Below are positions 38,384 to 45,906 of a stretch of 47,770 nt of DNA, in pieces. The position numbers and the translations under genes were made by a program. The stretch comes from a virus, in the IMG/VR virus record IMGVR_UViG_3300009509_000030, positions 1 through 47,770 of that record; one strand, 5' to 3'. Positions within the stretch are counted from its first letter, which is position 1. Each line of letters starts with the position of its first letter. Under the pieces are notes generated by a model, which was not told the DNA's origin, ran no database searches, and was given only the letters and a program-made list of their open reading frames with translations.

Positions 38384-39012
38384 CTACCTCGACAGGCCCG
38401 GCTTCGGTGTGGCGAGGCGGGCCGCTTCCTCGCGCGCGTCGATCACGTCGTGTGCGCTGACGACGTCGTCAATGGACCACTCGGTCTCGATCTCGCGCAG
38501 CCCCGAGGAGTAGAACTCGCTCGAGGCGATTCGATGAATGAACCAGTCTACTTCGTCGGGGAGCTGGACGCCTTTCCCGTCACCCTTGCGAGGACGGCGC
38601 CGACGTCCGAGCCGCCGAAAAAAGACGCGTAGTTCACCTCCAGCGCGAACCCGAGCCATCGGAACAGGTCGCCGTAGTTCCCTGCGAAGTGGACCTCGCG
38701 AATGTCCCGCTTCAGCCGCAGCCACTTCCCGTCGCCGTTCGAGACTTCCGTGAACGCGCCGAGCGTCTCGCAGACGTAGTCGAGGTCCTCGTAGTTCAGC
38801 TTCTCGCCGAGCTGCTGAAGCGCGCCCGCGAGCGCGTCGCCGCGCACGGACATCAGGTCGGTCTCGCCTTCGCCCATGCCGCGCGTCAGCTCGCCGAGCA
38901 CTGGACCGAGAACCTTCGTCAGCCGAACCATGAGCTGCATTCCGGCGCTCGCGCCGAGCTGCGTCACCTTGTACGCGCTTCCTCCGATGGTCCGCTCCTC
39001 GGTCTTCAGCAC
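38384..39012 (-). CDS. Tail assembly chaperone, frameshift product (209 aa)
   Basis: The first 147 residues are shared with the shorter chaperone. A -1 slip at the GGGAAAG heptamer (38572-38578) then continues in the other frame as GVQLPDEVDWFIHRIASSEF through to AARLATPKPGLSR at 38384, adding 62 residues. Lambda G/GT uses the same heptamer. The extension has no good start of its own. Fused chaperones hold the tape measure during tube polymerisation. Confidence 0.85.
38548..39012 (-). CDS. Tail assembly chaperone, unshifted product (154 aa)
   Basis: The ATG at 39012 begins MLKTEERTIGGSAYKVTQLG. The protein is helical with YEDLDYVCETLGAFTEV and GDLFRWLGFALEVNYASFF (about residues 114-132), typical of small myovirus chaperones placed between tube and tape measure. 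It ends ...GKASSSPTK at 38548. It should be more abundant than the frameshift form. Confidence 0.85.
   Translation of the reverse strand: MLKTEERTIGGSAYKVTQLGASAGMQLMVRLTKVLGPVLGELTRGMGEGETDLMSVRGDALAGALQQLGEKLNYEDLDYVCETLGAFTEVSNGDGKWLRLKRDIREVHFAGNYGDLFRWLGFALEVNYASFFGGSDVGAVLARVTGKASSSPTK
38572..38578 (-). promoter_or_regulatory. -1 programmed frameshift site GGGAAAG
   Basis: The heptamer sits in the 0 frame as G-GGA-AAG (codons 145-147), the X-XXY-YYZ form. It is identical to the slippery site known for lambda G/GT. A -1 shift opens the 62-codon extension. Confidence 0.85.
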
Positions 39013-39015
39013 GAC

Positions 39016-39210
39016 CTACCTCCGCGCCGTCTGACGGTCGATGGACGTGCCAGCGACCGCCATCCGCGGCTTCGCTTCGCACGAGTCGCAGTTCGGAAGC
39101 TGGCGGATCTTCCTCTCGGAAGGTCCCTCGACGAGCAGGTCCGCGCTCGGGACCGTCCGCGTCGCGCCACACTTCGGGCATCGGAGGTGCGTGATGACTC
39201 GCGTCGCCAC
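39016..39210 (-). CDS. Small zinc-ribbon protein (64 aa)
   Basis: The GTG at 39210 is just after the tube stop. The protein has LRCPKCGATRTVP (10-22) and NCDSCEAKPRM (about 46-56), two CxxC pairs for one zinc. Its tiny size and location between tube and chaperone resemble small zinc proteins in other myoviruses. The function is unknown. Confidence 0.65.
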   Translation of the reverse strand: MATRVITHLRCPKCGATRTVPSADLLVEGPSERKIRQLPNCDSCEAKPRMAVAGTSIDRQTARR

Positions 39211-39212
39211 GG

Positions 39213-39635
39213 CTAGTTGCCCCCGTGGACGTCGATCAGCTTCGCGCAGCGCAGCGTCCACTCACGCGAGGTCGGTTCCCTATCGAACGTGACGTCCGGC
39301 GCCTTCGAGATCCAGCATTCGGACGCCGCGAAGATGCTGGTGCCTTGCGCGTCACGAATCAGCAGGGCACCGACGCCAGCGCCGCCCGGCACGTTCCTGT
39401 CGAGCGTGTGCAGCGCGGACAGGAGGATGTTCGAGTCCGACGTCTGCATCAGGATAATCGAGACGGTCGCCCGGTCGTCGTTCGTCTTCGAACGGCTGAC
39501 CTCGCCGTCGGTTCCGACGACGTCTGCGAAGCCGTCCGATTCCTTCTCGATGCGAACGAACTCCCCGTCTGCGTAGCCCGAGATCGGGATGCCGTTCAGG
39601 CTGATGTTGATCTGGTCCGGGTCGTAGACCTTCAT
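39213..39635 (-). CDS. Tail tube protein (DUF3277-like)
   Basis: This 140-residue protein has the tube fold cues YDPDQINISLNGIPISGYADG (4-24), the conserved FVRIEKESDGFADVVGTDGE (26-45) and a closing EWTLRCAKLIDV strand. It polymerises inside the sheath and joins it to the baseplate. It directly follows the sheath gene, as expected. Confidence 0.9.
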   Translation of the reverse strand: MKVYDPDQINISLNGIPISGYADGEFVRIEKESDGFADVVGTDGEVSRSKTNDDRATVSIILMQTSDSNILLSALHTLDRNVPGGAGVGALLIRDAQGTSIFAASECWISKAPDVTFDREPTSREWTLRCAKLIDVHGGN

Positions 39636-39650
39636 TGAAGCCTCCTCTGG

Positions 39651-40976
39651 CTACACCAGCAGTCGTCCCTCGATCTCGAGCTTGTGAATCGCTCCGGCGA
39701 GTGTCGCCTCGAACGTGACGTCGGGAAGCAACCGCGCGATCTTGTCGGCCGTCGCGACGTCCGCTACGAGCGGGGCGGACACGGTCGGTGCCGGATCGGA
39801 TGCGAGCGCGCCCTGGTCGATGGACGCGTTCAGCCTCTTCAGGATCTCCGCACGAACGAGGTCGACCGACGCGTCCGTGTACGGCAGCTTCGGGTTGTTG
39901 ACGAGAAGGCTGAAGATGTCCTCCTGAATCCGCGCCGTGAGGAAGTCGATGAAGCGGACGATGTCGATCCATTCCGCGGACGCGACGATGCCCGTCCGCG
40001 TGTGCGAGACGCTGTTCAGCGAGACGTAGTAGTTCCCGTTCTTCCCCTCGATGGCGGCGATCTGATTCGCGTTCAGCGTGTCGACGTTCACGAGCGCGAG
40101 CGTCTTGTACGCCCAGGTCGACGAGCCCGGATCGGTCGGCAGTTGCCGCCCCGCCCAAGCTGCGCCCGCGAAGCCGAGGACTTCCTTGTTGTAGATGATG
40201 GCGGTCCGCGCGTAGCCACCCGTGTCGAGGTCGCTCATCACGTCCGTCGTCACGACCGAATCGTAGACTTCGTCGTCCGCGCTGTTGCACAGCAGAATCT
40301 TCCGCGTCGTTTCCGCTTCGATTGCCGCCGCCGCCGCGAGGATCTCCGCTTCGCTGTTCGAATCGAGCACGAGGCAATACCAGTCCGGGTCCTCGAGGAT
40401 GACCGCGGCGAGGTCGGTCGCGAGACCAGGGTCCGCGGTCTCGTCCTTCAGCTCGAGCTCCACGTTCCAGGCGGCGTAGTTCGCCAGCTCGCCTGCGTTG
40501 TCGACCGCGACGTCGACGTCCGTCGTGTTATCGGTCGCCGTGATCGCCAGCGTCCCGCCGTTGATTGCGGTCGTGAGCGCCGTACAGATCGTGGGGATGG
40601 TCTCGGCCGCCCCGTTCGTGTGCGTGTAGGTCTCCGTCACGCCACCGAGCGTGACCGAGATCGTGTATTCGACGCCTTCGACGGTCGACAGCGGCGTCAG
40701 ATTGATTGACTGCGTGTGCTCCAGGTCGCGGCGTCCGACCTTCACGCGCTGCGGCGATGGGTTCTGCGCGAACAGGTGCGCCGCCGCCTGGTAGATCGCG
40801 TCGTTCACGGTGTACCCGGCGGTGATCATCTCCGACAGACTCGCGTACGAGCGCACGCGCGGCGCGCCGGCATCGAGCGTGTGGTAGCCGAGGATGAGCG
40901 GGGTGCCGAATCCTGCGCGCGAGACTGCGACGGAAGCGGCGGTGATCGTGACCTGGACGACGTCGGAGAGCGGCAT
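39651..40976 (-). CDS. Contractile tail sheath protein (DUF3383-like)
   Basis: The 441-residue protein begins MPLSDVVQVTITAASVAVSR and has GFGTPLILGYHT, VRSYASLSEMITAGYTVND (residues 41-59) and a C-terminal domain with ARIQEDIFSLLVNNPKLPYTDASV. These are sheath-family blocks. It drives DNA injection by contraction and proves myovirus morphology. The start overlaps the terminator stop. Confidence 0.93.
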   Translation of the reverse strand: MPLSDVVQVTITAASVAVSRAGFGTPLILGYHTLDAGAPRVRSYASLSEMITAGYTVNDAIYQAAAHLFAQNPSPQRVKVGRRDLEHTQSINLTPLSTVEGVEYTISVTLGGVTETYTHTNGAAETIPTICTALTTAINGGTLAITATDNTTDVDVAVDNAGELANYAAWNVELELKDETADPGLATDLAAVILEDPDWYCLVLDSNSEAEILAAAAAIEAETTRKILLCNSADDEVYDSVVTTDVMSDLDTGGYARTAIIYNKEVLGFAGAAWAGRQLPTDPGSSTWAYKTLALVNVDTLNANQIAAIEGKNGNYYVSLNSVSHTRTGIVASAEWIDIVRFIDFLTARIQEDIFSLLVNNPKLPYTDASVDLVRAEILKRLNASIDQGALASDPAPTVSAPLVADVATADKIARLLPDVTFEATLAGAIHKLEIEGRLLV

Positions 40977-41554
40977 TAGATGATCACCTCGTCGAGTTGA
41001 AGCGGCGCCGGATACGACGTGCCGCCTGGGTCCTTGAGGTCCGTCGAAAGCTCGACGTGCTCGATGAACGTGATGGCCTCATCGCGCTCGTCAACGATTG
41101 CGTTGAAGACGAAGTCGGCAGCAGCCGCCGAGCGACGACGACCGTCGAAGTCGTATGTGAGATCCACCATCGGCCCGATGGTAACGACCGAGAGGCTCGC
41201 TGCCAATAGCGCCGCGCGGCTCGACGGCCGACGGATCCGCGTCCGCGCCCGTTCGACTGCGTTCCGTGCGTTCCCCGTATCACACTGCTCGATGTGTTCG
41301 GCGCGGAACTGAACCGTGACGATCCGGTTCCCCGTCTGCGACGGCAGCAGTTCCTCGCCTGACGGAAGACCCGGTGCTTCCACGATGCGCGTCTCGTCGA
41401 CGCCGCGCGAAGCACACCCCGTCACGTGGATCAGCCCGATTGGACCGTCCACGAACGGGCGCGCGCCCTCGAGCGGGACGACTGTCTTCACCGTGTCTTC
41501 GAGCATGTTGCCGAACACGGTGCATAGGACGGTCTGGATCGTCTTCCAGTCCAT
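40976..41554 (-). CDS. Tail terminator/neck protein (gp12-like)
   Basis: The 192-residue protein starts MDWKTIQTVLCTVFGNMLED, with the neck-terminator pattern VTVQFRAEHIEQ and DLTYDFDGRRRSAAAADFVF. It joins head completion proteins to the sheath. The ATG overlaps the previous stop (TGATG). The position before the sheath is typical. Confidence 0.82.
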   Translation of the reverse strand: MDWKTIQTVLCTVFGNMLEDTVKTVVPLEGARPFVDGPIGLIHVTGCASRGVDETRIVEAPGLPSGEELLPSQTGNRIVTVQFRAEHIEQCDTGNARNAVERARTRIRRPSSRAALLAASLSVVTIGPMVDLTYDFDGRRRSAAAADFVFNAIVDERDEAITFIEHVELSTDLKDPGGTSYPAPLQLDEVII

Positions 41555-42075
41555 CAGCGTCTCACCTGCATCCGGTTCCGCACCTCCCACGTCACGGACG
41601 CGCGGAGCTGTCCGGTGTCAATCAACGGAACGCTCGAGCCCTTCCGGTCCACGGTCTCGGGCTTCAGCTTCGGACGGATGCCTTTCGCGATCCGTTCCTG
41701 GATCTGGCCGACGAACGCGGCGCCCATGATGCCAAGCGCCTGCGCCTCGTCCATTTTGCCCCGCAGGATCTTCCGATAGACGGCGAGCAGCAGCTTCCGG
41801 TTCGTTCCCTTCGTCTTGTCGAACCACGCGCGGATGAAGGACCGCTCAGGGTTGTTCCCTAGACCGAACTCGTGGAACGCCCCGACCTCGGCGACCGTCA
41901 TCGCCGCGCTCTTGTGTCCGCCAGCCGCCGCGTGGACGCCGACCGTCAGAACGAGATCCTGACGATGATGTTTCCGAAGATTGCGGAACATCCGCTTGTA
42001 CCCGCGGTCGATGTCTCGGATCCGGTTGCGCGCACCGCCGGGTGCTTTCCCTCGCATCGTGTTCCGGCCAGCCAT
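41554..42075 (-). CDS. Tail completion protein (Mu gpG / HK97 gp10-like)
   Basis: This 173-residue basic protein has AEVGAFHEFGLGNNPERSFIRAWFD (elements AFHEFG, PERSFIR at about 66-84), the hallmark of virion morphogenesis proteins of this class, then PLIDTGQLRASVTWEV at the end. It links the connector to the tail. The start overlaps the preceding stop. Confidence 0.87.
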   Translation of the reverse strand: MAGRNTMRGKAPGGARNRIRDIDRGYKRMFRNLRKHHRQDLVLTVGVHAAAGGHKSAAMTVAEVGAFHEFGLGNNPERSFIRAWFDKTKGTNRKLLLAVYRKILRGKMDEAQALGIMGAAFVGQIQERIAKGIRPKLKPETVDRKGSSVPLIDTGQLRASVTWEVRNRMQVRR

Positions 42076-42356
42076 CAGATCACCCGAAAGCCGAACGCGA
42101 CGCGCGACTGAAGCTCCTCCCAGACTGTCCCGTAGGTGGTCGACCCGTCCTTGTTCACCATGCGGGCGTTCTGTCCCCACGGCGACAGCGCGAGCAGCTC
42201 GGCGGTCTTGTATCCCCGACCAAGGTCCGCCTGCGCGCCCCAGACCGCGTCGTCGTGCAGTAGATCCGCTTCGGCGATCTTCGCTTCGACGAGGGTCCTG
42301 CTCGCTTCCTCGAACTCGGGGAAGCGAGCTAGGAAATCCTCATACGACAGCGCCAC
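42075..42356 (-). CDS. Head-tail connector (DUF4054 family)
   Basis: This 93-residue helical protein begins MALSYEDFLARFPEFEEASR, the DUF4054 F-x-x-RFPEF signature, followed by VEAKIAEADLLHDD and a YKTAELLALSPWG segment. It forms the ring under the portal. It is complete for its family. Confidence 0.88.
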   Translation of the reverse strand: MALSYEDFLARFPEFEEASRTLVEAKIAEADLLHDDAVWGAQADLGRGYKTAELLALSPWGQNARMVNKDGSTTYGTVWEELQSRVAFGFRVI

Positions 42357-42363
42357 GGGGGGC

Positions 42364-42795
42364 TCATCCCTGCGCGGTGACGCTACCCGGCGGAGCCTTC
42401 AGCCTCTCGAGCCGCGCTTCGATTGCGTCCTTGATGCCCTTCCGGTCGTCGTGTTCCTGCCAGTAGGCGAGCTTCATCTCGTCCGTCTCGGCATCGATGA
42501 CGGCCTTCGCCTCCGCGAGCTTCATGTTGTGGATGTCCTCGGGCTCGCGTTCTTCCACGACGAGGATCGGCCCGCGCCCGTACGGCAGCCCAGTCTTGAA
42601 CCACACCTTCGTGACCGGGTGTTTCTTCGCGAACGCGACGACGTCGTCGTCGACGAGGTTCAGACCTGGAAGCAGCTTCGTGCGTCGCCCCTTCGGCCCC
42701 TTCTCGTAGATCGCTTTCCCCGTCTTCGGGTTCACGCCCGTCTGGACTGCCGGGAGCCAGACGAGCGACGGTCGATTGTTCCGAAGGATCGCCAA
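42364..42795 (-). CDS. Unknown head protein (143 aa)
   Basis: A TTG at 42795 is chosen because GAGGAGG lies six bases upstream; the longer in-frame ATG at 42861 would run into the capsid gene. The protein begins MAILRNNRPSLVWLPAVQTG. It has basic loops (GRRTKLLPGLN), a VWFKTGLPYGRGPILVV beta stretch and a helical charged tail. It probably belongs to the neck or head. Confidence 0.72.
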   Translation of the reverse strand: MAILRNNRPSLVWLPAVQTGVNPKTGKAIYEKGPKGRRTKLLPGLNLVDDDVVAFAKKHPVTKVWFKTGLPYGRGPILVVEEREPEDIHNMKLAEAKAVIDAETDEMKLAYWQEHDDRKGIKDAIEARLERLKAPPGSVTAQG

Positions 42796-42808
42796 GCGAT
42801 GCCTCCTC

Positions 42809-43762
42809 TCAGCAGCCGTCCATGTAGGTAATGGCGAGCGGGTAGTAGATGAGAACGCCACCGACGCGCGCGTGCGTGTTCACGACGAACGCGAGGTTCC
42901 GTTCCTGCGGAGGGAACTGCTCGAAGTCCTGCGGGATCTCGAGCGTGAGGACGTCGGGGCTCCGACGGTAGAAGACACACCGCGGTCCCGTTCCCGCCGC
43001 GTCGGCCAGCGCGAGCTTCGTCCACTGGTCGATGTTTCGGATGTACGGGTTGTTCGCGAGGAACGACTTGAGGATGGTCGTCTGATTGTCCGTCGCGATG
43101 GGCGTCTGCGCGATGATGCCGAACAGTGCCGTGTCGAGTAGGACCGTGTCCGGGATCTCCGTCTCCATCGTCGCGTCGATGATCGCCTGCACGCCCGTGT
43201 TCAGGTCCTCGACGATCTGCGCGGGCGTCGCCGTCGACCAGGTGCCGGTCACGGGCGGCGTCAGCGGGACGTTCGCGTTGTTCAGGAATCCGGTGATGCC
43301 GGTGTCGGCTTCCCCGAACGCCGCCATCTCGTCGATCTTCCGCTCGACCGCCATCCGCGCGGCCGCCGCACGACGCGTGTCGAGCCGCGAGCCCGCCATC
43401 GCGGAGCGACGGAGGTCCTGGATCGACCACGAGTACGAATCGCCAATCGAGACGACCGGCGCCTTGTGCTCGGTCTTGAACGCGTCGACCGACGGCAGGT
43501 CGTCCGCGTAGTTCGCGATGACCTTCGCCATCCCGCGCCAGTCCCACGACCAGTACGTGATCGTGTCCGCGCCGGGGTCGACGTCGGACGCGGTCGGGAC
43601 GAACTGCCGCGCCTTCATCGTTGGATAGCGGATGTCGTACGTCTTCGCCTTGATGAATTCCAGCTCGCGCGCGAGGTGCGCGGACTCGTTCACGTCGAGG
43701 CGCAGGTGGCCCTCGTCGCTGAGACGCCGAAGGTGACGAACCATCTTCTCGAGGGATTCCAT
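42809..43762 (-). CDS. Major capsid protein (DUF2184-like)
   Basis: The 317-residue protein starts at an ATG after a GGAGGA site. It has YDIRYPTMKARQFVPTAS (34-51), ITYWSWDWRGMAKVIANYAD (60-79), a helical spine (DTRRAAAARMAVERKIDEMA), GITGFLNNANVP, and the terminal GGVLIYYPLAITYMDGC. The blocks fit an HK97-fold capsid of the DUF2184 type. The decoration gene is directly upstream. Confidence 0.9.
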   Translation of the reverse strand: MESLEKMVRHLRRLSDEGHLRLDVNESAHLARELEFIKAKTYDIRYPTMKARQFVPTASDVDPGADTITYWSWDWRGMAKVIANYADDLPSVDAFKTEHKAPVVSIGDSYSWSIQDLRRSAMAGSRLDTRRAAAARMAVERKIDEMAAFGEADTGITGFLNNANVPLTPPVTGTWSTATPAQIVEDLNTGVQAIIDATMETEIPDTVLLDTALFGIIAQTPIATDNQTTILKSFLANNPYIRNIDQWTKLALADAAGTGPRCVFYRRSPDVLTLEIPQDFEQFPPQERNLAFVVNTHARVGGVLIYYPLAITYMDGC

Positions 43763-43779
43763 GCCGTCCTGTCCTCCTG

Positions 43780-44274
43780 TTACGAGGTCTGCGGGTCGTA
43801 TTCGACGATTGCCATGCCGGCGGCCGCCGTCGAGGTCCTGAACGTCGCGCCGGGCAGCTTCGTCGCCGTCGCGGTGTCCGCGTCGCTTCGGCACCGACCG
43901 AGGTCGGAACCGCCGCCGCCTGCGCCGTGGCGGACGTAGACGTCTCCGCCCGCGGCGACCGCGTCCTCCGTCAGAACCCAGATCCGCCCGCGCCGCATGA
44001 TCTGGACGGTTGCCTCGTCGGCGTAGCCGACCGGCGTGTCGGGCTGCTCGATGGACGTGTCCTCGACCGCGAAGCCCAGCGCGACGCCGCCGGAAATCTC
44101 GGCGGTCGCGTCGGGGAGATCACACTGGTCGTCGTTCGTTCCCTTCGTCACGAACCGACCGAAGGGAACTGCGCCCTCGGCCTTCGCCGAGATGCGCTCC
44201 GTGTTGCGAGACGAGTCGGCGATCTGCCCCTCGAGGGCGGCCGCCGGGTCCTGGGTGTACGCGAGCTGCGCCAT
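43780..44274 (-). CDS. Capsid decoration/cement protein
   Basis: This 164-residue beta-rich protein begins MAQLAYTQDPAAALEGQIAD. It has AVPFGRFVTKG (35-45), a GVALGFAVEDTSIEQ strand and QIMRRGRIWVLTEDAVAAGGDVYVR, the typical layout of phage structural cement proteins (DUF2190-like). It precedes the capsid gene. A GGGAGGAG site precedes its ATG. Confidence 0.88.
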   Translation of the reverse strand: MAQLAYTQDPAAALEGQIADSSRNTERISAKAEGAVPFGRFVTKGTNDDQCDLPDATAEISGGVALGFAVEDTSIEQPDTPVGYADEATVQIMRRGRIWVLTEDAVAAGGDVYVRHGAGGGGSDLGRCRSDADTATATKLPGATFRTSTAAAGMAIVEYDPQTS

Positions 44275-44344
44275 GTGGTCTCCTCCCGGTCTCGGTTCTT
44301 CGTCGCTACCCTAACAGAAGAAAGTCAAGCCCCACAAGTCCCGG
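44275..44344 (-). promoter_or_regulatory. 70-bp gap upstream of the capsid cluster, possible promoter
   Basis: This is one of the larger gaps in the late operon. On the minus strand it has TTGACT (near 44317-44322) and an AT-richer TTCTTCTGTTAGGG run. Spacing to a -10-like TAGCGA is short (about 14). A dedicated capsid promoter is possible but weakly supported. Confidence 0.35.
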
Positions 44345-44689
44345 TTAGATGTTCTCCTCGACCTCGAACCGCTCCACGTCAGACGAGAACGGACCCTCGG
44401 CCGGAAGGTCGACAAAGCCCTGCACTTGCCAGTCCTTCGACGCGACCGACAGCTCCGCCGCGTTCGCCCGCGCCATGATGAATCCGTCTGTCCCGTCCGT
44501 GTAGAAGTCGGCGGTGTGGACGGTCGTCGTCAGCGGGTCCGGTCCCTTGACGCGGACTTCCTTCGTCGTCGCGGACGAGACGTCCTTCGCTTCCTTCAGC
44601 CCGGTCTCGGGATTGCAGGTGTAGATCCACAGCAGGAACAACGGACGGTCGTTGACGTGTGGATTGCATGGGTCGCAGCAGCAGCTCAT
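44345..44689 (-). CDS. Cys-rich small structural protein (114 aa)
   Basis: The ATG overlaps the stop of the proline-rich gene. The protein begins MSCCCDPCNPHVNDRPLF (five Cys in total by residue 25). The rest is beta-like: TTKEVRVKGPDPLTTTV and FIMARANAAELSVASKDWQV. It could be a head decoration with a metal- or disulphide-linked N terminus. The family is unknown. Confidence 0.7.
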   Translation of the reverse strand: MSCCCDPCNPHVNDRPLFLLWIYTCNPETGLKEAKDVSSATTKEVRVKGPDPLTTTVHTADFYTDGTDGFIMARANAAELSVASKDWQVQGFVDLPAEGPFSSDVERFEVEENI

Positions 44690-45906
44690 GTCTTCGGCCT
44701 CCGAACGGTGTCAGCGATGTCCGCGTCAACGCGCACGACGTCGGCGATTCCGACCTCGGCGCGCACGACGTCAGCGATGCCCAGCTCGAACCTCAGCACA
44801 GGGAATCCTGGGATGCCAGTGAAGATCGGCCACACGAACGACGCGAACTCTGACGCACGCTGCGGCGGCAGCAGCAGGTCCGGGTAGGTCGGCTGCCAGG
44901 ACAGCGGAGGAACGGGCGGCGGCGGGATCGGTTCGAGGTTCTGGGCGAAGACGCTGTAGTCGCGCAGACGCGCAGACGCGCGCGCGCGATCCGGGTAGAA
45001 CGGCGACCACGCGAGGTCGCTTGGATCGTAGGGCGGCGCTGGCGGGCTGATGGGTTCGACGCGCCGCTCGAGCGCAGGTGGTTCGACCCGTCTGACGAGG
45101 TCCGGGTAGGTCGCGGTCCACGCGAGGTCTGCTGGGTCGTAGGGCGGCGACGGGACTTCGACCGGACTGACGACGACGCCCTCGAGGACGAGCGCAGCCA
45201 GACCTGGTGCGGCGTCCGGGTAGTCCGGCGTCCACGCGAGGTCTGCTGGGTCGTAGGGCGCTGCTGGCGGTTCCAGCGGACGGACGACGCCCCCTTCGGC
45301 GACGGTCGGCGTTCGTCCTGGAACCGCATCGGGATAGACGGGCTCCCAGGACAGCTCGGGCACCGGAAGCAGCGGGACAGGAAGGACGGGTGCGACGTGC
45401 GTCGTCGTGTCGGGAACGAGCGGCGGCGCGGCACGAACGCTGTCCGGGTAGGTCGGTTCCCACGACCCGTCTGGAACGGGCAGCAGCGGAACCGGCAGCA
45501 CGGGCTCGACGTGCGTCGTTCCTTCCGGCACCAGCGGCGCACGACCTGGCGCGGCGTCTGCGTACGTCGGCGTCCATCCCAGCTCCGACGGATCGTATGG
45601 CGTGGGCGGTAGCTCGAGCGGCGCGACACAGCATCCTGTGTTGACCGGACGCGCCGCCGCCGGCACCGCATCCGGGTAGGTTGGCTTCCACGACAGGTCC
45701 GGCACCGGCAGCAGCGGAACCGGCATCACTGGCGCGAACAGGAAAAGCGTCATCGCGCCGATTGGCATCGGCGGCTTCCCAGGAACGCGATCCGGGTAGG
45801 TGACGCGCGGTACGAGCGCGGCATCGAACGGCGGCGTCGGCTGCTCGGGCGGCTCCGCGAGGTCCTGGTAGATGACGACTCGGGGATAGAAGACGCGATT
45901 ACTCAC
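44686..45906 (-). CDS. Proline-rich protein with nine W-P-YPD repeats
   Basis: This 406-residue protein starts at a GTG (GTGA overlap). About nine units of roughly 30-45 residues carry a variant of SWxPTYPDxxP: for example DLSWKPTYPDAVP, ELGWTPTYADAAP, DGSWEPTYPDSVR, ELSWEPVYPDAVP, DLAWTPDYPDAAP and PLSWQPTYPDLLL. The linkers are PVPLLPVP or PYDPADL. The C terminus has three short GIADVVR-like repeats. The composition predicts an extended proline-rich rod. It is probably a long flexible head fibre or adhesion arm. No family is recognised. Confidence 0.75.
   Translation of the reverse strand: MSNRVFYPRVVIYQDLAEPPEQPTPPFDAALVPRVTYPDRVPGKPPMPIGAMTLFLFAPVMPVPLLPVPDLSWKPTYPDAVPAAARPVNTGCCVAPLELPPTPYDPSELGWTPTYADAAPGRAPLVPEGTTHVEPVLPVPLLPVPDGSWEPTYPDSVRAAPPLVPDTTTHVAPVLPVPLLPVPELSWEPVYPDAVPGRTPTVAEGGVVRPLEPPAAPYDPADLAWTPDYPDAAPGLAALVLEGVVVSPVEVPSPPYDPADLAWTATYPDLVRRVEPPALERRVEPISPPAPPYDPSDLAWSPFYPDRARASARLRDYSVFAQNLEPIPPPPVPPLSWQPTYPDLLLPPQRASEFASFVWPIFTGIPGFPVLRFELGIADVVRAEVGIADVVRVDADIADTVRRPKT

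Noticed and set aside
42796-42861. N-terminal extension of the 143-residue head gene to an ATG at 42861
   Set aside because: It would overlap the capsid gene end by more than 50 bases, while a TTG with GAGGAGG at correct spacing gives a clean start.
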